Assembly (NCBI GenBank): GCA_035555855.1
Contig: DATMGD010000012.1
Span: forward strand, 47,820-111,819
Source: Palsa-892 sp035555855
Lineage (GTDB): Bacteria; Pseudomonadota; Alphaproteobacteria; Rhizobiales; Xanthobacteraceae
Direction: 5' to 3'
DNA length: 64,000 bases
Shown: positions 8,126 to 16,973 of the stretch, piece by piece
Layout of the letters: every line of letters begins with the position of its first letter
How positions within the stretch are numbered: the stretch's first letter is position 1
Notes under the pieces: model-generated
Seen by the model: only the letters and a program-made list of their open reading frames with translations
What the model was told of the DNA's origin: nothing
Database searches by the model: none
Made by a program: the position numbers and the translations under genes

Positions 8126-8980
8126 TCAAGCCAGTTCGCGTTCACCGGCTGCGAATGCCTTCGCCGCCTCTTCGCGAACAGCGGCGAATATTTCGCTCTT
8201 CAGTTCGAGATACCGCTTCGATGCCCGGACATGGAACGTCCGCGGCCGGGGAAGATCGACTTTCAGCGCGCATTTTATCCGGCCCGGCCGCGTGGTCATG
8301 ACCAGAATATGATCGGCCAGAAACAACGCCTCTTCGAGATCGTGCGTAATGAAGAAGACCGTCTTGCGCACGCGGTCGAAAACCTGGAGCAAAAACTCCT
8401 GAGCGACGCCCTTGGTCAGCGCGTCCATGGCGCGAAACGGCTCGTCTAGCAGCAGCACTTTCGGGCTGTTGATCAAGGCACGCGCGATTTCGACACGCCG
8501 CCGCATGCCCGAGGACAGCTCGTTCGGATAGCGATTAGCGATATCGGGCAAGCCAAGCTCCGCGAGCAACCTATGCGCCGCTTCTTCCGCTTCGCGCTTT
8601 GTCGCCGTTCCCTGCACGATCGGGCCGAACGCGACGTTGTCCAAAATGGTGCTCCAGGGAAACAGCGCGCCATTCTGAAACACCACGATGCGTTCCGAAC
8701 CCGGCGGGGCCGTATAGGTCGGCGTGCAAATTGCCTTGCCGTCGAGCAGGATTTCACCGTGGGTAATGTTATGGAAGCCGGCGATGGCGTTCAGCAGCGT
8801 AGTCTTGCCGCAGCCGGAAGGACCGACAATCACGCAGAATTCGCCCGGCGCGATGTCGATTGAGCAATTGTCGACAGCCAGGACGTTGACGCCCTCTGGA
8901 TCATAGATCTTGCTGACATTGCGAATGCTGATAGCGCCTTCCGGCGCGGGAGCAGATGACTGGCTGGGGTTGTTGCTCAT
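8126..8980 (-). CDS. ABC importer ATPase B, atypical signature motif
   Basis: Second ATP-binding subunit of the same operon, 284 aa. Walker A GPSGCGKTT and Walker B VLLLDEPFRAMD are intact and the H-loop is canonical (FITHDLEEA). The signature reads LSSGMRRRVE instead of LSGGM, checked in the DNA as CTG TCC TCG GGC ATG. Its start at 8980 overlaps the stop of the upstream permease by one base (TGATG). The frame stays open far upstream, but MSNNPSQ at 8980 is the sensible start because the N-terminal ABC strand follows about 18 residues later. Confidence 0.9.
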   Translation of the reverse strand: MSNNPSQSSAPAPEGAISIRNVSKIYDPEGVNVLAVDNCSIDIAPGEFCVIVGPSGCGKTTLLNAIAGFHNITHGEILLDGKAICTPTYTAPPGSERIVVFQNGALFPWSTILDNVAFGPIVQGTATKREAEEAAHRLLAELGLPDIANRYPNELSSGMRRRVEIARALINSPKVLLLDEPFRAMDALTKGVAQEFLLQVFDRVRKTVFFITHDLEEALFLADHILVMTTRPGRIKCALKVDLPRPRTFHVRASKRYLELKSEIFAAVREEAAKAFAAGERELA

Positions 8981-9885
8981 CAGACCGAACCCCGCTCGGT
9001 CCACTGCATCAGAATATTTCCGACAATCCGAATGGCCGCGCTGAAAAAGTAGCCAATGACCCCAAGCGTCACCATCGCAATGATGATGACCTGGAATTGG
9101 CTGAGTACATAAGAATCCCAGATCAAAAATCCGAGGCCGTATTCGCCTGACAGCATTTCGGCCGCCACAAGCGAAAACCATCCGACGCCGACGCCGATCT
9201 GAAGACCTGTGAAGATAAACGGCAACGCGCCGGGAAGGACGACCCGGAAGAAAATGTGCCGGGGCTTCGCGCCGAGGCAACGCGCGGCGCGGAAATAGAC
9301 TTCGTCGATCGATTCCACGCCGAGCATCGTATTCAAAACGGTGGCGTAGAAAGCCGCAAGAAACGTGAGGAAGATGATCGGAGCCTCGCGGCTCGCAATC
9401 CCCGAGAACATCAGAATCGCAATCGGCACCCACGCCAGGACCGGAATCGGCCGGACGATTTCAAGAATGGGAAACGTGTAATCGCGAAACGTCTTTCGCC
9501 AGCCCATGAACAGACCGAGAGGAACGCCGAGAATTGTCGCCCAGAAGAATGCCTGTGTGACACGCCACACGCTCCAGAAAATGTGCATGTAATAATCGGG
9601 CGTGTAGATGGAGATCCCGTAAGTCGGCGTGCGCGACGTAAATTCCTTCCACACCGCGACCGGCCCGGGGAGCTTGTTGAAGCGCGGGAGCGCCAGCAAC
9701 TCGGTGAGCACGTACCACAGCAAAACCATGCTGATGATACCAAGCAGCCCGACATAGGTGCCGGGCTGCGTTAATGCTTGGCGAAGCCGAAACGCAAGCA
9801 TCGAGAACGCACCGACTTTACTCTCGGCTTTGCGTTCTCGATCTTCCGTCTGCGGGCGTTGGCTCCTGCTGATCGAAACAGCCAT
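8980..9885 (-). CDS. ABC importer permease B
   Basis: BPD_transp_1 permease of 301 aa with a charged cytoplasmic N-terminus of about 27 residues, then about six transmembrane helices. The coupling region ARCLGAKPRHIFFRVVLPG is visible. It is the second gene of the operon, 82 bases after the binding-protein stop. It is longer at the N-terminus than permease A. Confidence 0.88.
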   Translation of the reverse strand: MAVSISRSQRPQTEDRERKAESKVGAFSMLAFRLRQALTQPGTYVGLLGIISMVLLWYVLTELLALPRFNKLPGPVAVWKEFTSRTPTYGISIYTPDYYMHIFWSVWRVTQAFFWATILGVPLGLFMGWRKTFRDYTFPILEIVRPIPVLAWVPIAILMFSGIASREAPIIFLTFLAAFYATVLNTMLGVESIDEVYFRAARCLGAKPRHIFFRVVLPGALPFIFTGLQIGVGVGWFSLVAAEMLSGEYGLGFLIWDSYVLSQFQVIIIAMVTLGVIGYFFSAAIRIVGNILMQWTERGSV

Positions 9886-9967
9886 AGGGAAACAGCCTTA
9901 ATTTTGCAGAATCGACTGCAGGTCTTCGTGGATCAAGTCTTTCGCGGATGAATCAGCGGCCGGCGCG

Positions 9968-11068
9968 TTATTTCGGCGCCTTCGACACATCCAGCGGCTT
10001 GATCACGCCGAGCGGCACGGCCTGGCCTTTCTCCTTGGCGATCGCGACGGCAATCGAGTCGTCAATCGCGCCAGCAGGCGCCTTGTCGACGTTGATCACC
10101 TTCACCTTGTGCAAGAAGGTGTAAATCGTATCGAGGTGCGCGCGTTCGCGCGCATCGAAAACGAACGGCTTCTCGTCACGCAGCGGACTTCCGCCGCGAT
10201 CCTGCGGCACCGCACCGAACAGCGAGAACCAGGCCATGCGGGTCGTGATGCCTTCGGTCTGGCTGCGCACCATGTCCGCGACCTTTTCCCAATTGTTCGG
10301 GTCAAGCAGATAGAGCTGCGCTTCCAGTTCGGTTTCCAGCCACGCCTTGGCGATCTCGGGCTGTTTCTTGATGAAGTCTTCGCGCATGGCGATAAAACCG
10401 CCATCGGGCATATTGTAATTGTGCCCGGTGATAACCTCGCGCGCGATGCCTTCACCGACGAAGTCGCCGATGCGGGATACCGAAGGCTCCCACAACGCCG
10501 CAGCATCGATGCGCTTGGCGCGGAAGTTGGTCGCGATCACTTCGATCGACTGATTGAGGACTTCCTTCGGCTTGATGCCGCTGATTTCGATCAGCTGGCG
10601 AAGGAAGCGATCGGCGCAGCTGCCGCGCGGCGTCGCGAGAACCTTGCCGTCCAGCCACTTCACCGCTTCATCCGGCGACTTGAACTGCGGCGCATCGGCA
10701 CGCACCATAATGACGTTGCAGCGCTGACCGGCGGAAAGCCCGGTGCTGGCGACCAGCTTGACGGCGGCCTGCTCCGTTTTGGTGGTCGAAACCACCGCAG
10801 GCATATCGCCCAGATAACCGATCTGCTGTTTGTCGGCGAGCATGGCGTTGACGATGATGGCGCCTTGCAGAGCTGCCTCAAATGTCACGGTGCTGCCGGC
10901 GGGAAGATGTTTCTTCCAAAGCTCCAGTCCGCGGATAACCACGGCCGAGTATGAAATGGTGTCGTAGGGCTGATAGCCGACCGTCAGATGAGCAGGCTCA
11001 GCTGCGCTGGCGAATTGCGACGAAAATAAAATCAGACATGCCGAGAATATATTCCGAAGCGTACGCAT
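9968..11068 (-). CDS. ABC importer periplasmic substrate-binding protein, NMT1/SsuA-like
   Basis: Secreted binding protein of 366 aa with a Sec signal peptide (hydrophobic NIFSACLILFSSQFASA, cleavage after ASA/AEP). The mature protein begins LTVGYQPYDTISYSAVV, the NMT1/THI5/SsuA fold, with the ATPRGSCADRFLRQLIEISG segment typical of the second lobe. ATG 11068 has GGGAGG about five bases upstream. It is the only binding protein for two permease/ATPase pairs downstream. Substrate unknown; nitrate, sulfonate, thiamine-precursor and aromatic ligands all occur in this fold. Confidence 0.88.
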   Translation of the reverse strand: MRTLRNIFSACLILFSSQFASAAEPAHLTVGYQPYDTISYSAVVIRGLELWKKHLPAGSTVTFEAALQGAIIVNAMLADKQQIGYLGDMPAVVSTTKTEQAAVKLVASTGLSAGQRCNVIMVRADAPQFKSPDEAVKWLDGKVLATPRGSCADRFLRQLIEISGIKPKEVLNQSIEVIATNFRAKRIDAAALWEPSVSRIGDFVGEGIAREVITGHNYNMPDGGFIAMREDFIKKQPEIAKAWLETELEAQLYLLDPNNWEKVADMVRSQTEGITTRMAWFSLFGAVPQDRGGSPLRDEKPFVFDARERAHLDTIYTFLHKVKVINVDKAPAGAIDDSIAVAIAKEKGQAVPLGVIKPLDVSKAPK

Positions 11069-11424
11069 GAGGCCTCCCTGCCCGTCATTGTTTTTCTCTA
11101 TGGATTAAGCACCTGCCTTTCAAAACCCACTATTAGATACTGCCAATTTAATTTATGGCTTGAACTATTTCGATCATGCAAAGGTCAATCATTACAAGCC
11201 ACACGCATGACGCGCACGGTATCCGGATGTTGCGACAGCGTGAGGTTTTCACGGGCAAAAATACAGCGCACCCGATCCAACTTCCGATCCGGCACCAGGT
11301 CAAAGCGGGTTGAAAACAGTAAGGATTTTATTCTTGTGACGCCGCGCAAAGCGCGAGGGCGTCGATTATTCCAGCGAAAGAGCGATTTGCAACTGGTGCC
11401 GCCGAAGTTGCGGGCACCCTGCCC
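11069..11424. other. Intergenic region, importer promoter
   Basis: About 356 bases with no convincing gene. The part next to 11068 is AT-rich (around 11125-11180) and should hold the promoter of the five-gene importer operon. The rest runs up to the end of the XRE regulator gene. I see no strong hairpin or clear operator. Confidence 0.5.
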
Positions 11425-12066
11425 CTACATTTCCGTTACAACAACAAGAACCTCGGCATATTTCCCGCCGAGCGAGCGGGTCCGGTGCGGAAGGTGCGAG
11501 TCGAAATACAGTGCATCGCCCGAGCGCAACTGGTGGGTCTGGCCGGAAATCTCGACCTCGATCGCACCGGTAAGCACGAACATGAATTCCTCGCCGACAT
11601 GCTCGAACAGGCGCTTCTCCTGAAATTGCAGCGGCGGCTTCATGATGTAAGGCTCCATGCGCTTGAAGCGCTTGGGGCCGGCGACCATCTCGTAATTGTA
11701 ACCGGCCGAACTGCCGGGGCGCATGAACGAACGCCGCTCGTCCTTCCGCACGATCGAGATGGCGTCGTCGTAATGATTTTCGCCGAGCAGCTGGCTGATG
11801 GTGATGTCAAAGCTGCCCGCAAGCCGCATCGCCGTCGAAATCGAGGGTACGGAAACGCCGCGCTCGATCTTGGAGACGAAGCTCTTGGTCAACTTCGATG
11901 CTGCCGACAGCTCCTCGAGCGTCATGCCGCGTTGCTGACGAAGAAAGCGAATGCGTCCGCCGATGCCGCCATCACCGGATTTGAAGACGGCGTTCGAATG
12001 ACCGGGAGCGATCCTCTTGCGCTTCGTGCCGGAGCGTGGGCTGCGATTCAATTTTTTTCGGAGCAT
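11425..12066 (-). CDS. XRE-family regulator with C-terminal cupin
   Basis: Transcription factor of about 213 aa. A helix-turn-helix (GGRIRFLRQQRGMTLEELSA and SKLTKSFVSKIERGVSVPS, about residues 36-75) is followed by a cupin_2 domain (HVGEEFMFVLTGAIEVEISG, HQLRSGDALYFDSHLPHRTR). Such HTH-cupin proteins sense small molecules and control catabolic genes. ATG 12066 is chosen; the frame can also start at TTG 12099. It lies downstream of the aminotransferase behind a terminator-like hairpin, so it is probably expressed separately. It is a candidate regulator for the paired operators at 14279 and 17502. Confidence 0.85.
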   Translation of the reverse strand: MLRKKLNRSPRSGTKRKRIAPGHSNAVFKSGDGGIGGRIRFLRQQRGMTLEELSAASKLTKSFVSKIERGVSVPSISTAMRLAGSFDITISQLLGENHYDDAISIVRKDERRSFMRPGSSAGYNYEMVAGPKRFKRMEPYIMKPPLQFQEKRLFEHVGEEFMFVLTGAIEVEISGQTHQLRSGDALYFDSHLPHRTRSLGGKYAEVLVVVTEM

Positions 12067-12101
12067 GACTGCTTTGCGACAAGAAGGCCGAACAGACAAA
12101 A

Positions 12102-12129
12102 TGCGCGGCGACTCAAGGAGCGCCGCGCA
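12102..12129 (-). terminator. Rho-independent terminator after the aminotransferase gene
   Basis: Stem TGCGCGGCG / CGCCGCGCA (9 bp) with a 10-base loop; on the minus strand it is followed by TTTTGT. It lies between the aminotransferase stop (12187) and the XRE gene. Confidence 0.6.
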
Positions 12130-12186
12130 CCTCTTTATAGAGTGCTCTGGCCGCGATGAGAAGCAGCGCAGCCTTGATATCTAGGG

Positions 12187-13380
12187 CTATTCGGCTGCCT
12201 CGCTCACCGGCGCGCCATTACCGGCGAGAAAGTCTATCGCGGCATTCACGCCCCCGGCGCGATGGGGCACGCCGGTCACCCGCAGGCCCATTTCGATCGA
12301 ACTCAGCGTCCCCGTAATCGACGGGTCATTAAAGTCCCCTAGATGCCCGATACGAAACACTTTGTCCGTCAGCGGCCCAAGCCCGCTACCCAATGAAACA
12401 TCGGAGCGCTTGAGGATCTCCGCGCGCAGCCCGTCGGCGGAATGCCCCTGAGGCAGGATGACTGCGGTCAGCGATGGGGAGTATTCGGCGGGGTTCCTAC
12501 ATTGGATTTCGAAGCCCCAATGGCGGACGGCGCGGCGCACCGCTTCGGCCGCCCGCTTGTGGCGATCGAACACCGCTTCAAGCCCCTCGGCATGCAGAAG
12601 CTCGATCGCGACCTTCAAGCCCTGCAGCATGTTGGTCGCCGGCGTATAGGGGAAATAGCCCGTGGCGTTCGATGCCAGCATGTCCTCCCAGTCCCAGAAC
12701 GAGCGCGGCATTTTCGCGGCCTTTGCTGCCTTGCGCGCTTTTTCGGAAATGGCGTTGAAGGACAACCCCGGCGGCAGCATCAGGCCCTTTTGCGAACCGC
12801 CGACGGTAACGTCGACGCCCCACTCGTCATGGCGGTAGTCGACCGACGCCAGCGACGAAATCGTATCGACGAGCAGCAGGGCCGGATGACCGGCATTGTC
12901 GATCGCCTTGCGGACGGCGGCGATATTCGAGGTCACGCCGGTTGAGGTTTCGTTATGGACGACGGCAACGGCCTTGATCGTATGCTGCTTGTCTTCGCGC
13001 AGCCGCGCTTCGATCTTGGCGGCATCGACGCCTGTGCGCCAGTCACCGGCGATGAATTCGGCGTCGAGCTGCAGCCGTGCCGCCATCTTCTTCCACAGTG
13101 TCGCGAACCAGCCGGTCTCGGCCATCAGCACCTTGTCGCCGGGCGATAAGGTGTTGGCGAGCGCCGCTTCCCAAGCCCCGGTGCCGGACGCAGGATAAAT
13201 GATGACGGGTTGCTCGGTTTTGAAGATCGTCTTGATGCCGGCGAGCACGTTGCGGCCAAGCTCGGCAAATTCGGGCCCGCGATGATCGATCGTCGGCTTG
13301 GCAACCGCCGCCAGCACCGGCAGCGGCGTGTTGGTTGGGCCGGGGATTTGCAGAAAGTGGCGGCCTGCATGGTACGTCAT
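12187..13380 (-). CDS. Class V aminotransferase, serine-glyoxylate aminotransferase-like
   Basis: PLP enzyme of 397 aa. The substrate-loop IPGPTNTPLPVL, the PLP-phosphate region YPASGTGAWEAAL, the aspartate in LLLVDTISSLASV and the Schiff-base lysine in VGGSQKGLMLPPG all match serine/alanine-glyoxylate aminotransferases. ATG 13380 (MTYHAGRHF) is preferred over ATG 13413 because GGAGG sits 8 bases upstream. It follows the class II aldolase gene; no other serine-cycle gene is near, so the physiological amino donor is uncertain. Confidence 0.85.
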   Translation of the reverse strand: MTYHAGRHFLQIPGPTNTPLPVLAAVAKPTIDHRGPEFAELGRNVLAGIKTIFKTEQPVIIYPASGTGAWEAALANTLSPGDKVLMAETGWFATLWKKMAARLQLDAEFIAGDWRTGVDAAKIEARLREDKQHTIKAVAVVHNETSTGVTSNIAAVRKAIDNAGHPALLLVDTISSLASVDYRHDEWGVDVTVGGSQKGLMLPPGLSFNAISEKARKAAKAAKMPRSFWDWEDMLASNATGYFPYTPATNMLQGLKVAIELLHAEGLEAVFDRHKRAAEAVRRAVRHWGFEIQCRNPAEYSPSLTAVILPQGHSADGLRAEILKRSDVSLGSGLGPLTDKVFRIGHLGDFNDPSITGTLSSIEMGLRVTGVPHRAGGVNAAIDFLAGNGAPVSEAAE

Positions 13381-13418
13381 GGCGCGGTCCTCCGAGATAG
13401 CGGCATCATTCATAGAAA

Positions 13419-13448
13419 GGCAGGAGTGCGCGTCGGCGCACCCCTGCC
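13419..13448. other. Long hairpin between aldolase and aminotransferase genes
   Basis: GGCAGGAGTGCGC pairs with GCGCACCCCTGCC with one A-C mismatch and a 4-base loop. It sits in the gap between two genes of the same strand, with no T-run, so it looks more like an RNA processing or stabilising element than a full terminator. Confidence 0.5.
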
Positions 13449-13464
13449 CGATCGTTGTAACAAC

Positions 13465-14244
13465 TCAATCGATAACGGTCGGATCAGCCCGCAACACACG
13501 CCGCCCGTAGTAGTAGAAAGTCGCGGCGATGGCCCGCTGCTTCAACCGGTAATCGTGGGCTTCCTTGGCAAGTTCGGGATCGATCGGCTGAATCTTGCCC
13601 GCGCTCATCGCCATCAATTGCAGCCGTGCGGCGCGCTCGATGAAGACGGCGAGGATCGCGGCTTCTTCGACCGTCGTGCAAGCCGTAAGCTGACCGTGAT
13701 GAGCGAGCAAAATGGAGCGCTTGTCGCCGATAGCCTCGGAGATGATCCGGCCCTCTTCGTCGCCGATCGGCGTTCCCGGCCAAACCGGCAGCCAGGCGCA
13801 ATCGTCGTGGAATAGACTCGTGTCCATATGCGAAACGGCGAGCGGCACGCCGATCATCGACAGCGCTGAAACGTAGGGCGAATGCGTGTGCATGATCGAA
13901 TTGACGTGCGGCTTCGCGCGATAAATCCAAAGATGGAAACGGTTCGAAGGGTTCGGCATGCCGTCGCCCTCGAGCACGTTGAGGTCGTCATCGACCAAGA
14001 GCAGATTTTCCGCAGTGATCTCTTCGAGACCCAGGCCGAAGCGCAGCATGTAATAAGTGTTCGGCTTTTCGGCGCGCGCCGAGAGCTGCCCCGCAAGGCC
14101 CGAATCGTGGCCATCGGCCGCGAGCATCCGGCAAGCCAGCGCAAGTTTCTGGCGCGTCGTCCATTCAGGGATGACGAAATGCTTGTTCATCCGCTCGGTA
14201 GTTTGCTTGTGATATTCGGATTTGTCTCTGACGACGACGTTCAT
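13465..14244 (-). CDS. Class II aldolase/adducin-family protein
   Basis: Protein of 259 aa with the FucA/AraD fold. Zinc ligands are visible in SIMHTHSPYV (two His) and in LAHHGQLT. Before the first histidine pair FucA has an SEWRFH-like stretch with a catalytic acid; here it reads NPSNRFHLWIY, so that acid appears to be replaced by asparagine. The family includes aldolases, epimerases and decarboxylases, and the lost acid makes a classic retro-aldol reaction less certain. ATG 14244 has AGGAGG five bases upstream. It is the first gene of an operon with the aminotransferase, with an operator-like palindrome 35 bases upstream. Confidence 0.85.
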   Translation of the reverse strand: MNVVVRDKSEYHKQTTERMNKHFVIPEWTTRQKLALACRMLAADGHDSGLAGQLSARAEKPNTYYMLRFGLGLEEITAENLLLVDDDLNVLEGDGMPNPSNRFHLWIYRAKPHVNSIMHTHSPYVSALSMIGVPLAVSHMDTSLFHDDCAWLPVWPGTPIGDEEGRIISEAIGDKRSILLAHHGQLTACTTVEEAAILAVFIERAARLQLMAMSAGKIQPIDPELAKEAHDYRLKQRAIAATFYYYGRRVLRADPTVID

Positions 14245-14278
14245 GGGAACCTCCTAGGGGGTGAACACACTATACCAA

Positions 14279-14297
14279 ATAGGACACAAAGTGTCAT
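14279..14297. promoter_or_regulatory. Operator-like palindrome upstream of the aldolase gene
   Basis: ATAGGACACAAAGTGTCAT contains the perfect palindrome GACAC-AAA-GTGTC at 14283-14295. Nearly the same sequence occurs at 17502-17520 in front of the TctB gene, so both operons are probably bound by one regulator. Confidence 0.65.
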
Positions 14298-14318
14298 CAA
14301 TTATCTGACGAAGCCGGC

Positions 14319-14346
14319 GGGAACATCCTCGCGCGAAAATGTTCCC
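14319..14346 (-). terminator. Hairpin after the TctC gene, possible terminator
   Basis: GGGAACAT / ATGTTCCC stem of 8 bp with a 12-base loop, just beyond the TctC stop (14360). No T-run follows on the minus strand, so termination is uncertain. Confidence 0.35.
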
Positions 14347-14359
14347 CTCCGGACCCGCA

Positions 14360-15394
14360 TCACTTCTTGGCGAGGAAATTCGCCTTGCCCATAATCTCGA
14401 CGTGGCGCTTCTCGTCCTCTTCAAGGAACTTCGTCAAAGCGGCGCCGGTCATGAAATCGTCCTTGTAGGCGCCCTTCGAGATGAACTCTTTCCACTCCGG
14501 CTTCTCACGCACCTGGCCGAGCAACTTGATGTAGAAGTCGGACTCATCCTTGCTGACGTCCTTCGGCATAAAGATCGCGCGCAACATCAGGTATTCGGCG
14601 TTGATCCCCGATTCACGGCAAGTCGGAATATCGCCCCACGACATGTCGCCGGTGATCTTCGCCTTGAACGGCATACGCTGCTTGTCGAACACGCAAAGCG
14701 GCTTTACTTCGCCGGCCCGCCAGTGCGCGATGTGCTCGATCGGATTGTTGACGTCAGAATCGATGTGACCGCCGACGAGTTGGGTCGAGATTTCGCCGCC
14801 ACCCTTGTACGGAATGAAAGTGAACTTGCTGCCGGTTGCCTGCTCCAGCATCGCCGTCACCACTTCATCCTCGCGCTTGGAGCCGGCGCCGCCCATCTTG
14901 AAGGTGTCGGGCTTGCTCTTCACGGCCTGCATGTACTCTTTCGCGTCTTTGTAGGGCGCCTTGGCGTTCACCCACAGCACGAATTCGTCGAGCGCCATCA
15001 CAGCGAGCGGCGTAGTATCGCGCCAGTTGAACGGCAGATTGGTCGAGAGCGGCACGGTGTAGATGTTCGACAGCCCAATCATGATTTTATGGGCGTCGCC
15101 CGCGCTGCCCTTGACATCCATGAAGCCCTGACCGCCACCGCCGCCGTTCTGGATGACGACAATCATTGGCTGCGGGCTGAGCTTGTATTTCGTGACGACA
15201 CCCTGGATGAGCCGCGCCATCTGGTCGGCGCCGCCGCCCGGACCGCCGGTGACAACGAACGTGATCGGCTTGGTCGGCTTCCAGTCGGCGTGCGCTGCGC
15301 CCGTGAAGAGCGCCGACGACGACAGTGCGAGCCCGAATGCCGCACCTTTCAGCAAGGAAATGGATTTACTTGAGTATCTCGATTTGAACGGCAT
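14360..15394 (-). CDS. tctC: Tripartite tricarboxylate transporter binding protein, Bug/TctC family
   Basis: Periplasmic binding protein of 344 aa. The N-terminal signal has basic residues then SISLLKGAAFGLALSSSALF with an AHA cleavage site. Mature start DWKPTKPITFVVTGGPGGGADQMAR is the Bug signature for carboxylate binding. ATG 15394 has GGGGAGGAG upstream. It is the third gene of tctB-tctA-tctC. Bug proteins bind a wide range of carboxylates, so the substrate cannot be read from sequence. Confidence 0.92.
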   Translation of the reverse strand: MPFKSRYSSKSISLLKGAAFGLALSSSALFTGAAHADWKPTKPITFVVTGGPGGGADQMARLIQGVVTKYKLSPQPMIVVIQNGGGGGQGFMDVKGSAGDAHKIMIGLSNIYTVPLSTNLPFNWRDTTPLAVMALDEFVLWVNAKAPYKDAKEYMQAVKSKPDTFKMGGAGSKREDEVVTAMLEQATGSKFTFIPYKGGGEISTQLVGGHIDSDVNNPIEHIAHWRAGEVKPLCVFDKQRMPFKAKITGDMSWGDIPTCRESGINAEYLMLRAIFMPKDVSKDESDFYIKLLGQVREKPEWKEFISKGAYKDDFMTGAALTKFLEEDEKRHVEIMGKANFLAKK

Positions 15395-15443
15395 GCACTT
15401 CTCCTCCCCTAGTTTTGTTATTTCAATCGTTCCGTCTTCGAAT

Positions 15444-16955
15444 TCAGGTTGCGGGCACTTGGCGTAATGTCCGCAATTTCTTCCAGGCGCCGACCAGCAA
15501 CGGCCAGAACAACAGCACCATGGCGAGCAAGGTGATCGAGCCGACGAGCCAGTTCGAGGCGAAGATCGTCACGTCGCCTTTCGACGCCAGCATGCTTTGC
15601 CGGAACGCATCCTCCGCCTTGTCGCCGAGCACCAGCGACAACACGAGCGGCGCCAGCGGATAATCGAGCTTCTTGAAGAAGTAGCCGACGACGCCGAACA
15701 GCAGCATCAAGCCGACATCGAACATCGAGTTGTGCACGGTGTAGGCGCCGATCGCGCAGAGAATGATGATCATCGGCGCGATGATCGAGAACGGCACGCG
15801 CAAGATCGCGGCGAATAGCGGCACAGTGGAGAGCACGATGATGAGGCCGGCGACATTGCCAAGATACATCGAAGCGATGAGGCCCCAGACAAATTCCTTG
15901 TGTTCGATGAAAAGAAGCGGACCCGGCTCGAGCCCCCAGATCATCAAGCCGCCGAGCAGCACGGCAGCGGTTGCGGAGCCGGGGATGCCGAGCGCGAGCA
16001 TCGGCAAAAGTGCGCTGGTGCCGGATGCATGTGCCGCAACTTCGGGTGCAAGCACGCCTTCGACCTGACCGGTGCCGAATTTGTCGCCGTTTCGCGAAAA
16101 TTTCTTGGCGATGCCGTACCCCATGAACGAGGCCGCGGTCGCGCCGCCCGGCGTGATGCCCATCCAGCATCCGATGACGGAACTGCGGATCAGCGTCAGC
16201 CAATAACGCGGCAGCCGCGCCCACGTCTGGAAGACGACTTTCGGGCTGATGTTCGCAGCCTTGCCCTTGAAAGCGAGACCCTCTTCCATCGTCAGCAGAA
16301 TTTCGCCGATGCCGAACAGGCCGATCACCGCGATCAGGAAGTCGATGCCCTGCATCAACTGCGGCAGGCCATAGGTCATGCGGATCTGCCCGCTCATCGT
16401 ATCCATGCCCATCGCCGCCATGCCGAAACCGAGCATCATCGCGACGATTGACTTCAGCGGCGCCTCCCGGCCCATGCCGATGAAGCTGCAGAAGGTCAGG
16501 AGATAGACCGCGAAAAATTCCGGCGGCCCGAACTTGAGCGCGAAACGCGCCACGAGCGGCGCCATGAACGTAATGAGCAAAACGCCGAGCAAGGCGCCGA
16601 TAAACGAGCCGCTGAACGCGGCCGTCAGCGCTTCACCTGCGCGCCCTTGCTGGGCCAGCGGATAGCCGTCGAAGGTCGTCGCCACCGATGACGGCTCGCC
16701 CGGAATGTTGAAGAGAATCGAGGTAATCGCGCCGCCGAACAGCGCACCCCAGTAAATGCAGGACAGCATGATGATCGCCGAGGTCGGCGGCATCGTGAAC
16801 GTGAGCGGCAGGAGAATCGCAACGCCGTTCGGACCGCCGAGGCCCGGCAATACGCCGACCAGAATGCCCAGCATGATGCCAAGCAGCATCAGCCACAGAT
16901 GATAGGCGCTCAGTACGACGCCAAAGCCATGCAACAACGAAACAAGCTGATCCAT
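15444..16955 (-). CDS. tctA: Tripartite tricarboxylate transporter large membrane subunit
   Basis: TctA of 503 aa with about 11-12 transmembrane segments. The conserved LGILVGVLPGLGGPNGVAIL (about residues 29-48) and the later GCWMGITPGGATAASFMGYG (about 261-280) are the two TctA repeat signatures. ATG 16955 has GAGGGGAA upstream. It works with TctB and TctC as a secondary, binding-protein-dependent importer driven by the proton or sodium gradient. Confidence 0.93.
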   Translation of the reverse strand: MDQLVSLLHGFGVVLSAYHLWLMLLGIMLGILVGVLPGLGGPNGVAILLPLTFTMPPTSAIIMLSCIYWGALFGGAITSILFNIPGEPSSVATTFDGYPLAQQGRAGEALTAAFSGSFIGALLGVLLITFMAPLVARFALKFGPPEFFAVYLLTFCSFIGMGREAPLKSIVAMMLGFGMAAMGMDTMSGQIRMTYGLPQLMQGIDFLIAVIGLFGIGEILLTMEEGLAFKGKAANISPKVVFQTWARLPRYWLTLIRSSVIGCWMGITPGGATAASFMGYGIAKKFSRNGDKFGTGQVEGVLAPEVAAHASGTSALLPMLALGIPGSATAAVLLGGLMIWGLEPGPLLFIEHKEFVWGLIASMYLGNVAGLIIVLSTVPLFAAILRVPFSIIAPMIIILCAIGAYTVHNSMFDVGLMLLFGVVGYFFKKLDYPLAPLVLSLVLGDKAEDAFRQSMLASKGDVTIFASNWLVGSITLLAMVLLFWPLLVGAWKKLRTLRQVPAT

Positions 16956-16973
16956 CGGGTTCCCCTCGCCGCC

